From assembly GCF_022809775.1 (NCBI RefSeq), contig NZ_CP094380.1, positions 1,289,001-1,353,000 of the forward strand: a stretch of DNA of 64,000 nt, written 5' to 3'. The notes under the pieces are model-generated. The model worked only from the letters and a program-made list of their open reading frames with translations, did no database searches and had not been told where the DNA came from. The DNA is from Pseudodesulfovibrio tunisiensis. Its GTDB lineage: Bacteria > Desulfobacterota > Desulfovibrionia > Desulfovibrionales > Desulfovibrionaceae. A program made the translations under genes and the position numbers. Each line of letters starts with the position of its first letter. Position 1 is the stretch's first letter. Of the stretch, positions 7,929-16,306 are shown piece after piece.

Positions 7929-9377
7929 ATGAGCAAAGACCTGTTCCCCACCTACCGAGGCACCATGGAATATTTCTGCCTCGGCTGCGGCAAGCGGTTT
8001 CCCACGGACAAGCTGTACTACACCTGCCCGGACTGCGGCGGCGTGTTTCTGCTTGAGAATCTCGATTTCGACAACCTGAAAAAAACTCCGGGCCATCGCT
8101 GGCAGGAGATTTTCGACCGCCGTGCCGCCACCAAACGAACCGCCATGCGCGGCATTTTCCGGTTCTACGAACTCATGGCCCCGGTGCTGGACGAAGATGA
8201 CATCCTGTATCTGGGCGAGGGCAACACCCCCATCATTCGGTCCAGCGACCGACTGATCCGGGAAACAGGCATTCGCACCGGCTACAAGAACGACGGACAG
8301 AATCCCTCGGCTTCCTTCAAGGACCGCGGCATGGCCTGCGCATTCAGCTACCTGCGCTCCCTGATCCGCCAGAACGACTGGGACCAGATTCTCACGGTAT
8401 GCGCCTCCACCGGCGACACTTCCGCAGCAGCCGCGCTGTACGCCTCCTATGCAGGCGAGGCCATCAAGTCCGTGGTCATCCTGCCCCATGGCAAGGTCAC
8501 CCCGGCCCAGCTTTCCCAGCCCCTTGGCTCGGGCGCAACCGTGCTGGAAGTTCCCGGCGTGTTCGACGACTGCATGAAGGTGGTGGAGCATCTGGCCGAC
8601 AACTACCGGGTCGCCCTGCTCAATTCCAAGAACGCATGGCGCATCCTTGGTCAGGAATCCTATGCCTTTGAAATAGCCCAGTGGTTCAGGTGGAACATGC
8701 AGGGCAAATGCGTGTTCGTGCCCATCGGCAACGCAGGCAATGTCACGGCCATCATGGCGGGCTTTCTCAAGCTGTACAAACTCGACATCATCGATGCCCT
8801 GCCGCGCATTTTCGGCGTGCAGTCCCACCATGCGGACCCGGTCTACCGCTACTACGCGGTGGACGATCCCAAGGAACGGGAATTCCACCCCGTGACCGTA
8901 AGCCCGAGCGTGGCCCAGGCAGCCATGATCGGCAATCCGGTCTCCTTCCCCCGCGTGAAGTACTATGCTGAACAATTCGAGGAAATCGGCGGGCACGATG
9001 CGTTTCAGGTCCTTCAGGTCACCGAGCAGCAGATCATGGACTCCATGATTCAGGCCAACCGCAACGGACACATCGCCTGCACCCAGGGCGGCGAATCCTT
9101 TGCCGGAGCCAAACGCGCCAAGGAACTCGGCCTGATCTGCGACGAGGAAATCTGCATTCTGGACTCCACGGCCCACCACCTCAAGTTCGTGGACTTCCAG
9201 AACATGTACTTCAACAATGCCTTTCCCCCTGAATTCGAGGTCGCACCGGACACATCCCTGTCCAACAAGCCGCACCTGATCATCTCTCCCGAGGAAAAGG
9301 ACCGCCTCTCCCCCGAGGACTTCACTCGCGCCACCGCCGACAAGGTGGTCGCCCGTCTCGGACTGGAGCACAACTAA
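7929..9377 (+). CDS. thrC: Threonine synthase
   Basis: PLP enzyme converting O-phosphohomoserine to threonine. 482 residues from the ATG at 7929; an upstream in-frame ATG (7887) adds only an unconserved 14-residue leader. An N-terminal zinc ribbon (Cys17-x2-Cys20 and Cys33-x2-Cys36) precedes the fold-type II core. The PLP lysine is about Lys131 in NPSASFKDRGM, and VPIGNAGNVTAIMAG forms the phosphate-binding loop. The length and zinc ribbon match a long ThrC class seen in Desulfovibrio relatives. A terminator follows at 9387-9415, so it is probably a single-gene unit. Confidence 0.92.
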   Translation: MSKDLFPTYRGTMEYFCLGCGKRFPTDKLYYTCPDCGGVFLLENLDFDNLKKTPGHRWQEIFDRRAATKRTAMRGIFRFYELMAPVLDEDDILYLGEGNTPIIRSSDRLIRETGIRTGYKNDGQNPSASFKDRGMACAFSYLRSLIRQNDWDQILTVCASTGDTSAAAALYASYAGEAIKSVVILPHGKVTPAQLSQPLGSGATVLEVPGVFDDCMKVVEHLADNYRVALLNSKNAWRILGQESYAFEIAQWFRWNMQGKCVFVPIGNAGNVTAIMAGFLKLYKLDIIDALPRIFGVQSHHADPVYRYYAVDDPKEREFHPVTVSPSVAQAAMIGNPVSFPRVKYYAEQFEEIGGHDAFQVLQVTEQQIMDSMIQANRNGHIACTQGGESFAGAKRAKELGLICDEEICILDSTAHHLKFVDFQNMYFNNAFPPEFEVAPDTSLSNKPHLIISPEEKDRLSPEDFTRATADKVVARLGLEHN

Positions 9378-9386
9378 CACCAAACC

Positions 9387-9415
9387 GGGCGGGATGGCTT
9401 TCGGCTGTCCCGCCC
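9387..9415 (+). terminator. Intrinsic terminator after thrC
   Basis: GGGCGGGA (9387-9394) pairs with TCCCGCCC (9408-9415), followed by TTTCC. It lies 9 nt past the thrC stop and just before the tlyA start. Confidence 0.7.
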
Positions 9416-9426
9416 TTTCCATCCAC

Positions 9427-10188
9427 ATGGCCAAAAAGCAGCGCGCAGACCAACTCATTGCCCAGCAGGGCCTTGCCGAAAGCCGGGAAAAGGCCAAACG
9501 ACTGATCATGGCCGGACAGGTTCACTACATGGAACGCGGCCAGAAACTTCCGGTTGCCAAACCGGGGCAGCAATTTCACGAGGAAACGGAGTTCGTGGTA
9601 GCCGGATCGAACCGATTCGTGTCTCGCGGCGCGCACAAGCTCCTGACGGCCATCGAGGAATACGGCATGGACTGCACCGGCAAGGTTGCGCTGGATGCCG
9701 GGGCCTCAACCGGCGGATTCACCGATGTACTGCTCCAGCATGGCGCGACGCGCGTCTATGCCGTGGATGTGGGCTACGGGCAATTGCACGAAAAGCTGCG
9801 CACCGATGAACGCGTGGTCAATCTGGAACGGACAAACCTGCGCCACGCCGAGCCGGAGCTCATTCCGGAGCCCGTGGACTTGGTGGTTTCGGACGTGTCC
9901 TTCATTTCCCTGACCAAAATCCTGCCCGCCTGCATGCAGTTTCTCAAGCCGGGCGGCGAAGTGGTTGCCCTGATCAAACCCCAGTTCGAGGTGGGGCCGG
10001 GACAGACTGACCGGGGCGTTGTGCGGGACGAAAAGCTGCGGCAGGAAACCGTGGACATGGTGGTCGCATTCTGCCGAACCGAACTGGGCCTGACCTCCGT
10101 GGGTGTGGTGCCGTCGAAGATTCTCGGTCCCAAGGGCAATCAGGAATATCTGGCCTACTTTCGCCGCAACGAAACCATGACCCAATAG
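9427..10188 (+). CDS. tlyA: TlyA family rRNA 2'-O-methyltransferase
   Basis: 253 residues from ATG 9427. An S4 RNA-binding domain (about 1-62; RADQLIAQQGLAESREKAKR) is followed by an FtsJ-like SAM domain with ALDAGASTGGFTDVLL (about 88-103), VYAVDVGYGQL and DLVVSDVSFISL. TlyA methylates ribose in 16S and 23S rRNA in mycobacteria; in proteobacteria usually only the 23S site is likely. An in-frame ATG at 9394 lies inside the thrC terminator, so the later start is preferred. Confidence 0.9.
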   Translation: MAKKQRADQLIAQQGLAESREKAKRLIMAGQVHYMERGQKLPVAKPGQQFHEETEFVVAGSNRFVSRGAHKLLTAIEEYGMDCTGKVALDAGASTGGFTDVLLQHGATRVYAVDVGYGQLHEKLRTDERVVNLERTNLRHAEPELIPEPVDLVVSDVSFISLTKILPACMQFLKPGGEVVALIKPQFEVGPGQTDRGVVRDEKLRQETVDMVVAFCRTELGLTSVGVVPSKILGPKGNQEYLAYFRRNETMTQ

Positions 10189-10285
10189 TGTCATTCAACG
10201 CCTGAGCCGCGATTCAGGAAAATTCCGCCCGAAAGACTGCAACCGGACATTCCAAGGGGATCGTCCGGCTAATGGGAATCGTGCA

Positions 10286-11116
10286 TCACGCCTCGGGCCG
10301 GACCATGTGCCTGCCCAGAATCCGCAGGTGCGCCTTCTCTTCCCGTGCAAGCAATTCCAGCGTTTCCACGGTCTCGGGCAATTCCGCCTTCTGCTTGCAG
10401 CGCAAATAGAAATCAAGCGCCTGAGCTTCGATCATGGCCGCGACTTCCAGAAAACCCAAGTCCTCGTCAAAAGCCCCGGCATATTCGCTCAGGAACTCCT
10501 CCAGCCGCACGCCTCCCTCGGCCAGCTCTCCGGCATTCTCCAACGCCCTGTTCTCAAAGGCATCCCGATCCAGAGGGGCCGGTTCCAGACGCGTATACAG
10601 CTCATACAGCGTATCCATGTGCCTGTCCTCGTACCCGGCCAGTTCGATGAACAATTCAATCCGGTCCAGAGTCTCGGCCATGTCCGCCCTGAGGGAATAA
10701 TAGGATTGCAGATTGCGCTCCATGACATAGGCCTTCATGACCACTTCCACAGGCGTTTCCCGACCGGTGAAGGCAATCATGCCCAGCTCGATGGGACCGT
10801 AGGCAACCTCCCCCTTCCATGCCGAGGCTCCGCCCACCAGATTCACGACTTCGCCGTATCCCTGCCCCTGCAGGAGCGAAGCCGCAGCCGAACTTCTGCC
10901 TCCCGAGTGGCAGTACACGATCACGGGTTTGCTCGAATTTATCTCTTCCAATCTGTCGGGAAGTTCGGTCAGGGGCACAAGCTGCGCGCCGGGGAGATGA
11001 AATGTTTCGTATTCCCACGCCTGTCGGACATCCAGCAGCGTGAAGTCCGACGGCTTGCGGGAGTCCATGAACGCCTTTGCCTGCTCGCTGTTCATCAAGC
11101 GTATACGATCCGGCAT
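10286..11116 (-). CDS. Rhodanese domain fused to a ferritin-like (rubrerythrin-type) domain
   Basis: 276 residues from the ATG at 11116, which has GGAGG just upstream. Residues about 5-108 are a rhodanese domain with active-site Cys69 in YCHSGGRS, expected to carry a persulfide. Residues about 125-276 are helical with E-x2-H-type metal signatures (EDRH, EEKAH) and EAQALDFYLR, pointing to a diiron ferritin-like four-helix bundle. The fusion suggests sulfane sulfur handling tied to oxidative stress or diiron chemistry; that is inference. Separated from its minus-strand neighbour ecfT by about 120 nt. Confidence 0.8.
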   Translation of the reverse strand: MPDRIRLMNSEQAKAFMDSRKPSDFTLLDVRQAWEYETFHLPGAQLVPLTELPDRLEEINSSKPVIVYCHSGGRSSAAASLLQGQGYGEVVNLVGGASAWKGEVAYGPIELGMIAFTGRETPVEVVMKAYVMERNLQSYYSLRADMAETLDRIELFIELAGYEDRHMDTLYELYTRLEPAPLDRDAFENRALENAGELAEGGVRLEEFLSEYAGAFDEDLGFLEVAAMIEAQALDFYLRCKQKAELPETVETLELLAREEKAHLRILGRHMVRPEA

Positions 11117-11235
11117 GGTTCCTCCGTTGTTGCGAAGTCGAAACCGATGTTTGCCTATACCGATCAATCAATCAGATACGGTAGGCAACACCGGGCCGTC
11201 AACAGAAAGGAAAGTGTTCGGAAGCAATGCGTGAA

Positions 11236-11943
11236 TCAGGCCACGACAAGCATGGCGACAGCAGCAAACATTCCCGAAAGCACAGCCCAATCACGTCCAT
11301 GCCATGAAAAACGGGCTTTCCACGCCTCGGGTCGATCCAGCCGTCGCCCGGCAACAGCCAGAGTCTGATCCCAGGTATTGCGGCCCATGGTACGCAGCAG
11401 GGCTTGAGGCATCAGGCGCATGCGCTCGAAAAAACTCATGTTCGGACAACGAAGCTGCATGGTTTGCCGGATGCCTGCGAGAGTGCGCAGACCCAAGGGA
11501 AGAAAATGCACCATGAGGGACAGGGAAAAAGCCAGCTTCCATGCCCGTTCGCGCCCGAAGGGCCGGGCAAACCATGCCAGAGCCAAGCCGAGCCGGGCAG
11601 GCGACGTGCTCAGGGCAAGGCAGAGCCCCAGCATCATCAAAACGCCGAGTCGAAGGCCCAGCTCCAAGGCAAGAATCAGAGCAACAAAAGGAGTCAGCCC
11701 GAACAACACATCAAGCCCACCCTTGAGCAGCATCCAGAACAGCACGAAAACCGCCATGCTTTGCGCCATGAGCCTGCCGCGAGGCTCCTGACGGACCAGA
11801 GCGAGCGAACAGCAGAGCAGCAACAGGCCCAGCGCCCCAACCGGAACGGAATGCCCATGCCAGACCGAAATGCCGAGGCCGATCACGCTCAGGACCTTGA
11901 GGCGCGGGTCCAGACTTCGCAGAAAATCGGGTAGCAACCTCAT
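11236..11943 (-). CDS. ECF transporter transmembrane protein (EcfT/CbiQ family)
   Basis: 235 residues with about five or six membrane segments. FLRSLDPRLKVLSVIGLG at the start and a late cytosolic Arg-rich region (LAFSLSLMVHFLPLGLRTL, RMRLMPQALLRTM) are typical of the T component that couples ATPases to a substrate-binding S protein. Its start overlaps the stop of the ATPase gene by 4 nt. No S component (CbiM, BioY, ThiT or similar) is next to it, so the substrate (cobalt, nickel, biotin or other) is unknown. Confidence 0.85.
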   Translation of the reverse strand: MRLLPDFLRSLDPRLKVLSVIGLGISVWHGHSVPVGALGLLLLCCSLALVRQEPRGRLMAQSMAVFVLFWMLLKGGLDVLFGLTPFVALILALELGLRLGVLMMLGLCLALSTSPARLGLALAWFARPFGRERAWKLAFSLSLMVHFLPLGLRTLAGIRQTMQLRCPNMSFFERMRLMPQALLRTMGRNTWDQTLAVAGRRLDRPEAWKARFSWHGRDWAVLSGMFAAVAMLVVA

Positions 11944-12716
11944 TCCGCGCTATCCCACGGTTCAAGACTGCGGCATGCCGTCCATGAACACGGCGGTCTG
12001 ACACCATGCTCCCGCACGGAATCCAGCACGTCCTCGGGACGCCCGTTCAGAACCAGAGTTCCCTTGTTCAGCACGAACAGGCAATCCGCCAGATCAATCA
12101 GGCACTCCAGATCATGCACGGCAACGACCTGCGTCAATCCGGCTTCACGATTTCCGCGAAGCAGCCGCCGCATTTCCAGAATTCCCGGGTAATCCAATCC
12201 GCTGAACGGTTCGTCCAGCAGCAGCACGCCCGGCTGATCCAGCAGGGCTCCGGCCAGACACAGCTTCCGCTTCATGCCCCAGGACAGGGAATGTACCGGG
12301 CATTCCCATTTCCCGGCCAACCCGAATCGATCAAGCATGATCCGGGCCGATTTCTCGGATCGATCATCATCCCTGCCCAGCAGGACATCTTCCCCCACGG
12401 TTCCGCCCAGAATCTGCAAATCCGCATCCTGCATCACCAGTCGGCAAACGCCGCGGACGTCCGCTTCGCAGCCCGGGGAAACATGGCCGTCGACAACAAG
12501 CTTTCCCGACTCCGGGGTATACAGCCCTGCCAGCATGGCCAGCAGCGTGGACTTGCCGCTGCCGTTGGCCCCGACCAGACCGACCAGACTCCCGCGCGCC
12601 ACATGAAAATTCGTGGCTGCGAGTGCCTCGTGTCCATCCGGGTACATGAACGTCATATTTTCCGCTTTGATCATGACTGTATTCTGTCTCCTCATCGAGT
12701 CGGCATAGTCCCGCAA
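11940..12716 (-). CDS. ECF transporter ATP-binding protein (EcfA/CbiO family)
   Basis: Up to 258 residues; an alternative ATG at 12674 (MIKAENMTFMYPDG) fits the family better, leaving 244. Walker A is GANGSGKST, Q-loop QDADLQ, signature LSWGMKRK, which departs from the usual LSGGQ, Walker B VLLLDEPFSGLD and H-loop AVHDLE. It pairs with the T protein encoded after it. A single A gene suggests a homodimeric ATPase. No clear ribosome site fixes the start. Confidence 0.85.
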   Translation of the reverse strand: MRDYADSMRRQNTVMIKAENMTFMYPDGHEALAATNFHVARGSLVGLVGANGSGKSTLLAMLAGLYTPESGKLVVDGHVSPGCEADVRGVCRLVMQDADLQILGGTVGEDVLLGRDDDRSEKSARIMLDRFGLAGKWECPVHSLSWGMKRKLCLAGALLDQPGVLLLDEPFSGLDYPGILEMRRLLRGNREAGLTQVVAVHDLECLIDLADCLFVLNKGTLVLNGRPEDVLDSVREHGVRPPCSWTACRSLEPWDSAE

Positions 12717-12731
12717 TCAGGGGAAAAAGAA

Positions 12732-12755
12732 AAGCCCCCGTCTGGGCGGGGGCTT
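12732..12755 (-). terminator. Intrinsic terminator after the FadL-type porin gene
   Basis: On the minus strand a 9-bp stem, AAGCCCCCG with CGGGGGCTT, is followed by TTCTTTTTCCC. It separates the porin gene (stop at 12780) from the ECF pair. Confidence 0.8.
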
Positions 12756-12779
12756 GAATGCATCTACATGTGGGGAATG

Positions 12780-13985
12780 CTAGAAGACATATCCCACGGA
12801 CAGACCCGCGATATGCGTGTCGCCATCCTTGAAATCCACGTTGTCGTGGGAACCGATCTTCATGCCGTGACGGTCCTTGGACACGATGTAGGAATAAGCC
12901 AGATCGCAGGTCCAGTTCTCGCCCTTGAAGCCGAGACCACCGGAAAAGAGATGGCGGTCGTTGGACGGCAGCATGAACGAGGCAGAGCCGTGACGGATCG
13001 GGCTCTGGTCCCAGATGTAGCCGAGACGGACAGCGGCCCAGTCCTTGACCCAGTACTCGGTGCCGAGCTGAAGCCGCCACGTGTTCTTGTAGTACATGTC
13101 CACAACGGAATCACCCACTGCGGAATCCGTATCGATCTTCAAATTTTTGGTGTGCTCCCAACGGGTATGCACCACATCGAATTCGATGTTCCAGTCGTCA
13201 GTGGGCTGGTAGGCGACCCCCAGTGAGTAGCTGGAAGGAAGCGTTGTCGCGACATAGGCCTTGGCATCAGCCAACGGCGCACCGCCGCTGAACTTGATTT
13301 TGCCATCAGTACAAACCTTTGCAGGTGCGCGATAGGTGAATCCAACACCCCATTGATCATTGAACTGATAATGCAAACCGAGGTTCCCGGTAGCGGTCAC
13401 GGTCTCACCTTCGATCTTGACCTTGGTGGGAAGAGTAGCAATCGTCGGAGTCTTCTCGATCAGCACGTTCCCCTTCATCAGCTCGATGCCGACAGCAGCG
13501 GAAAAGTGCTCGTTGAACTTGAAGGCGATGCTGGGATTCAGGGAAAAGGTTTCCAGCAGGATGTTGGTCAGCTCGTCCTTGCCGATCCAGTTGTCCGGAT
13601 ATTCCATGCCCAGACCGAAGCGGGTGAATTCGCCCACGCCGAGCCAGACATTGTCATTGTACTTGTGCACGTAGTAGGCGTGCGGAACCAGAAAGGTCTG
13701 ATCCTTGGTCTTGGTGCTGTTCCCGCCGATGACGACTTCGCCGGCAGGCTGAATGGCCACCATGCCGACAAGGGTCTGATTGTCTTCAAGACGGGTCATG
13801 AGAGCCGGGTTCGTGGCAACGACCGAAGCATCACCGGCCTGGGCGATGCCCGTGGTGCCCATGGCTACGGAGCGGTTGCTGTATTCGTAGAGAGCAAAGC
13901 CCCCGGCCAGGGCGTTCGCAGACAAAGCCAGAAGAAGGCCGCAGAGAATCAGACAGCGGCCGAGAGCGGAGAAAACGCGTTTCAT
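12780..13985 (-). CDS. OmpP1/FadL family outer membrane protein
   Basis: 401 residues from the ATG at 13985 (GGGGGAAGG upstream). A signal peptide (about 1-27, ending SANALAGG) leads to the family N-terminal plug GGFALYEYSNRSVAMGTTGIAQAGDASVVATNPA (residues about 26-60). The rest has alternating strand patterns and ends in Phe (GLSVGYVF), as expected for a 14-strand outer membrane barrel. The family moves hydrophobic compounds such as fatty acids or aromatics. A long in-frame upstream extension has no signal peptide logic and is rejected. It has its own terminator. Confidence 0.9.
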   Translation of the reverse strand: MKRVFSALGRCLILCGLLLALSANALAGGFALYEYSNRSVAMGTTGIAQAGDASVVATNPALMTRLEDNQTLVGMVAIQPAGEVVIGGNSTKTKDQTFLVPHAYYVHKYNDNVWLGVGEFTRFGLGMEYPDNWIGKDELTNILLETFSLNPSIAFKFNEHFSAAVGIELMKGNVLIEKTPTIATLPTKVKIEGETVTATGNLGLHYQFNDQWGVGFTYRAPAKVCTDGKIKFSGGAPLADAKAYVATTLPSSYSLGVAYQPTDDWNIEFDVVHTRWEHTKNLKIDTDSAVGDSVVDMYYKNTWRLQLGTEYWVKDWAAVRLGYIWDQSPIRHGSASFMLPSNDRHLFSGGLGFKGENWTCDLAYSYIVSKDRHGMKIGSHDNVDFKDGDTHIAGLSVGYVF

Positions 13986-14251
13986 CCTTCCCCCTTGTTT
14001 GACGCCAGTGCCTTCCGACCCCCATCGGAAAAGCAGGAATCGCCATCCCCAGATTTGCGGCGATTCCGTTCGGACGTTTTGGTTAATAAAACTTTGCCTT
14101 GGTAGCCCAACCCGTTTCAAAAGTAAAACAATTTTGTCACAAAGCCGCGACAGCCCTGCTGCACGCGAAATTATCACATCATGTTCCCGGGTTGCGGCAT
14201 GATTTTGGCACCCATGGTGAAAACAGCAATTTTTTCCCACAAGGCACAATC

Positions 14252-14689
14252 ATGCGCATTTCTCTGGACACCAAGGAAAAGAGTTTTCACGCCACTCTGG
14301 CCATAGGTGGCGTGGCCGGACTTGCGGAAGGATCGATCCGGGCAGCCAGCCTGACCCTGCACACCATGTTCCCGGGCATGCTGCTGACCATAGTGGCTGC
14401 ATTCTTCGGCGGTTTCTGCGGATTTTTCATCAAGGACTGCGCACGGCTGGCGCGAGGCATGAAGCCATACCGAGGCATCAACAACGACGGCATGATGATG
14501 GGAGCGTTTTTGGGAGCGTTTCTGGGCACGCTCTTTCAGGTGGCGGACAGTGCGGACGGTGCCAATCTGGTGATCGGTTCCATGACCGGGGCCTTTGTCG
14601 GCGCACTTTTCGGTGCCCTGCCCGATGAATTCGTGACCCCGATCCTGCAACTGATCCATCAGGAACGGGATACGTCCGGCACGGATTAG
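14252..14689 (+). CDS. Hypothetical glycine-rich membrane protein
   Basis: 145 residues from ATG 14252. Hydrophobic Gly-rich segments (LAIGGVAGLAEGSI, MLLTIVAAFFGGFCGFFI, GMMMGAFLGAFLGTLFQV, IGSMTGAFVGALFGAL) look like glycine-zipper helices. No family recognised. Its last 4 bases overlap the convergent methyltransferase gene. The ribosome site (AAGG) is weak. It is the only plus-strand gene between 10.2 and 19.4 kb. Confidence 0.65.
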   Translation: MRISLDTKEKSFHATLAIGGVAGLAEGSIRAASLTLHTMFPGMLLTIVAAFFGGFCGFFIKDCARLARGMKPYRGINNDGMMMGAFLGAFLGTLFQVADSADGANLVIGSMTGAFVGALFGALPDEFVTPILQLIHQERDTSGTD

Positions 14690-15300
14690 CTGCTTCTGCG
14701 ACCGGGCCAGAACGCGTTGGTTTTCCGGCAATATTCCTCATAGGCCGAACCGAACCGCAAGATCAGGTCCCGTTCCTCGGCATGACAGACGAAAACGCAA
14801 ACCGGAATCCAGAGCAGGGAATAGACGGCCAGAAACGGCGAATGCGATCCAAGACCGATGAGCACCCACACCGCATATCCGCCAACAGCCTGCGGGTGAC
14901 GCATTCTCCGGTACACCCCCCGAAACATGGGCCGCGACTTTTCCGGCTCCACGGTTTCGCCTCCGGCATCACGCACCCCTGCCCACCACAGCAGAACAGC
15001 GGGCACGGCACACACACCGGCAGACAGTGCGGACCACCACCACGGCCACGGAAACCAGTGGGGCATCCCGAACGGCGGCGGGTACGCCAATATCCAGCCA
15101 TAGCACCCGAGGATGGCGACTCCCAGCAGATAGCAGACCTGCCTGTAGGCCGCGCAGCGTTTCCACGCGACCTCGCCCATTCGACGTTCCAATGCCGCAG
15201 GACGCACGCTGAGCACATACAGCCAGACATAGGCCGAAGAGCACAATACGAGCAGGCCCACGCTGCCCCAGATCATGATGGACCGATTGAACTCCTCCAT
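14686..15300 (-). CDS. Isoprenylcysteine methyltransferase-like integral membrane protein
   Basis: 204 residues from ATG 15300; an in-frame GTG at 15357 lies inside the terminator of the upstream gene and is not used here. About five membrane segments. The C-terminal half has the ICMT/PEMT pattern: MRHPQAVGGYAVWVLIGLG, then EERDLILRFGSAYEEYCRKT with the SAM-side Glu-Glu-Arg and YxxY. Bacterial members probably methylate lipids or membrane-linked groups; substrate unknown. Convergent with the hypothetical gene before it. Confidence 0.75.
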   Translation of the reverse strand: MEEFNRSIMIWGSVGLLVLCSSAYVWLYVLSVRPAALERRMGEVAWKRCAAYRQVCYLLGVAILGCYGWILAYPPPFGMPHWFPWPWWWSALSAGVCAVPAVLLWWAGVRDAGGETVEPEKSRPMFRGVYRRMRHPQAVGGYAVWVLIGLGSHSPFLAVYSLLWIPVCVFVCHAEERDLILRFGSAYEEYCRKTNAFWPGRRSS

Positions 15301-15321
15301 TTCCACCCCATACAGGCAAAC

Positions 15322-15350
15322 AAGCCCGCCGTACAGTATACGACGGGCTT
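15322..15350 (-). terminator. Terminator after the DUF4198 gene
   Basis: A 12-bp stem (one G-T pair) between 15322-15333 and 15339-15350, 27 nt past the DUF4198 stop on the minus strand. The T-tract (CTTGTTTGCCT) is imperfect. Confidence 0.65.
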
Positions 15351-15377
15351 GCAGCACGCGGCAGAAAACGTTTCAAG

Positions 15378-16124
15378 CTACTTCATCTCGACCCAAAGCA
15401 CGGCACCGAGCTCCAGCTCGCGGCCCTTGTACTCCTCGGGGGCGGTATTGAGTCCGGCGAATCCCCACCAGCCCTTCCACGGGCAGGCAAAGGTGAACAC
15501 GCCGTTACCGTCGGCCAGCACTTCCTGAGTCACCATCCGATCATTGGGGGCGGTGCGCTTGCCATCCCTGTTGTGGAATTCCACTTCCACGCGGGTGTAC
15601 GGAGCAGGCTTGCCGTCCAGAATCACGATGCCCTGAAACACGTTGCCGGCATAGTTGCCGAACGGACGGGTCAGGGGAACGATCTCGGTACGCAGGCCAA
15701 GGGGCTTGTTCCATTCCTCCCCCTCGCCGTAGGCGTCGATCACGACCTTGGTGAAATGCTGAATGTAGTTGTTCTCGGCATCTTCCTTGTACGGAACGGG
15801 CTCAAAGGCAAAGGCGTACAGCCCCGGGGCCTTGGGTGTGAAAGAGGTCTTCCAGGCGGAATGGCCCATGACCTTGGCGGGCTTGAGCGTGGAAAGCAGA
15901 TCCACCTGCTCGCCGTTGTCGATGCTCACGAAAAATCTGGCGGGCTTTTCCAGCTCCATTCCCTGCCCCTCGAAGGGATGCGAAAAACAGAGCGTCATGT
16001 TCACGGTCCGTTTGTCCTGAGCCACCTCGTCCGTGTCCGGGATAAGCATGCCGAAATGGGCGAACGCCGCCTGACAGGTCAACAGGACAAAGGCCGCAGC
16101 CAGCACTACACACTTGGATTTCAT
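15378..16124 (-). CDS. DUF4198 periplasmic protein (NikK-like)
   Basis: 248 residues from ATG 16124 with GGAGG upstream. A signal peptide (about 1-22, ending AAFAH) exposes an N-terminal His, then HFGMLIPDTDEV as in DUF4198 proteins tied to nickel/cobalt uptake. The body is two beta-sandwich-like halves with YPPF-like WKTSFTPKAPGLYAF and a late GVFTFACPWKGWWGF. It lies 3 kb from the ECF T+A pair, with no M or N component between. A GTAACAC at 16204-16210 resembles one half of the Desulfovibrio NikR site; the other half is poor. Confidence 0.8.
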   Translation of the reverse strand: MKSKCVVLAAAFVLLTCQAAFAHFGMLIPDTDEVAQDKRTVNMTLCFSHPFEGQGMELEKPARFFVSIDNGEQVDLLSTLKPAKVMGHSAWKTSFTPKAPGLYAFAFEPVPYKEDAENNYIQHFTKVVIDAYGEGEEWNKPLGLRTEIVPLTRPFGNYAGNVFQGIVILDGKPAPYTRVEVEFHNRDGKRTAPNDRMVTQEVLADGNGVFTFACPWKGWWGFAGLNTAPEEYKGRELELGAVLWVEMK

Positions 16125-16246
16125 CGGGTTCCTCCTGAAATGCACGAATCACAAACACCAAAACAACTTTCAAACACTCTGGGTGAATATTAATATCCAA
16201 TCAGTAACACGAGTCAAGTAATATTCTGCATTTCTTGACAATAAAA

Positions 16247-16284
16247 AGGCCGGGTCGCAATGCTTCCACATTGCGGCCCGGCCT
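16247..16284 (-). terminator. Intrinsic terminator after the BASS symporter gene
   Basis: Long G+C-rich stem: 16247-16262 with 16269-16284, one weak pair, followed on the minus strand by TTTTTATT. Confidence 0.9.
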
Positions 16285-16306
16285 GAACATGCCATGAAAA
16301 ATCGAT

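Noticed and set aside
16184..16210. Full NikR operator before the DUF4198 gene
   Set aside because: Only one half (GTAACAC) matches; the other half agrees at about 3 of 7 bases.
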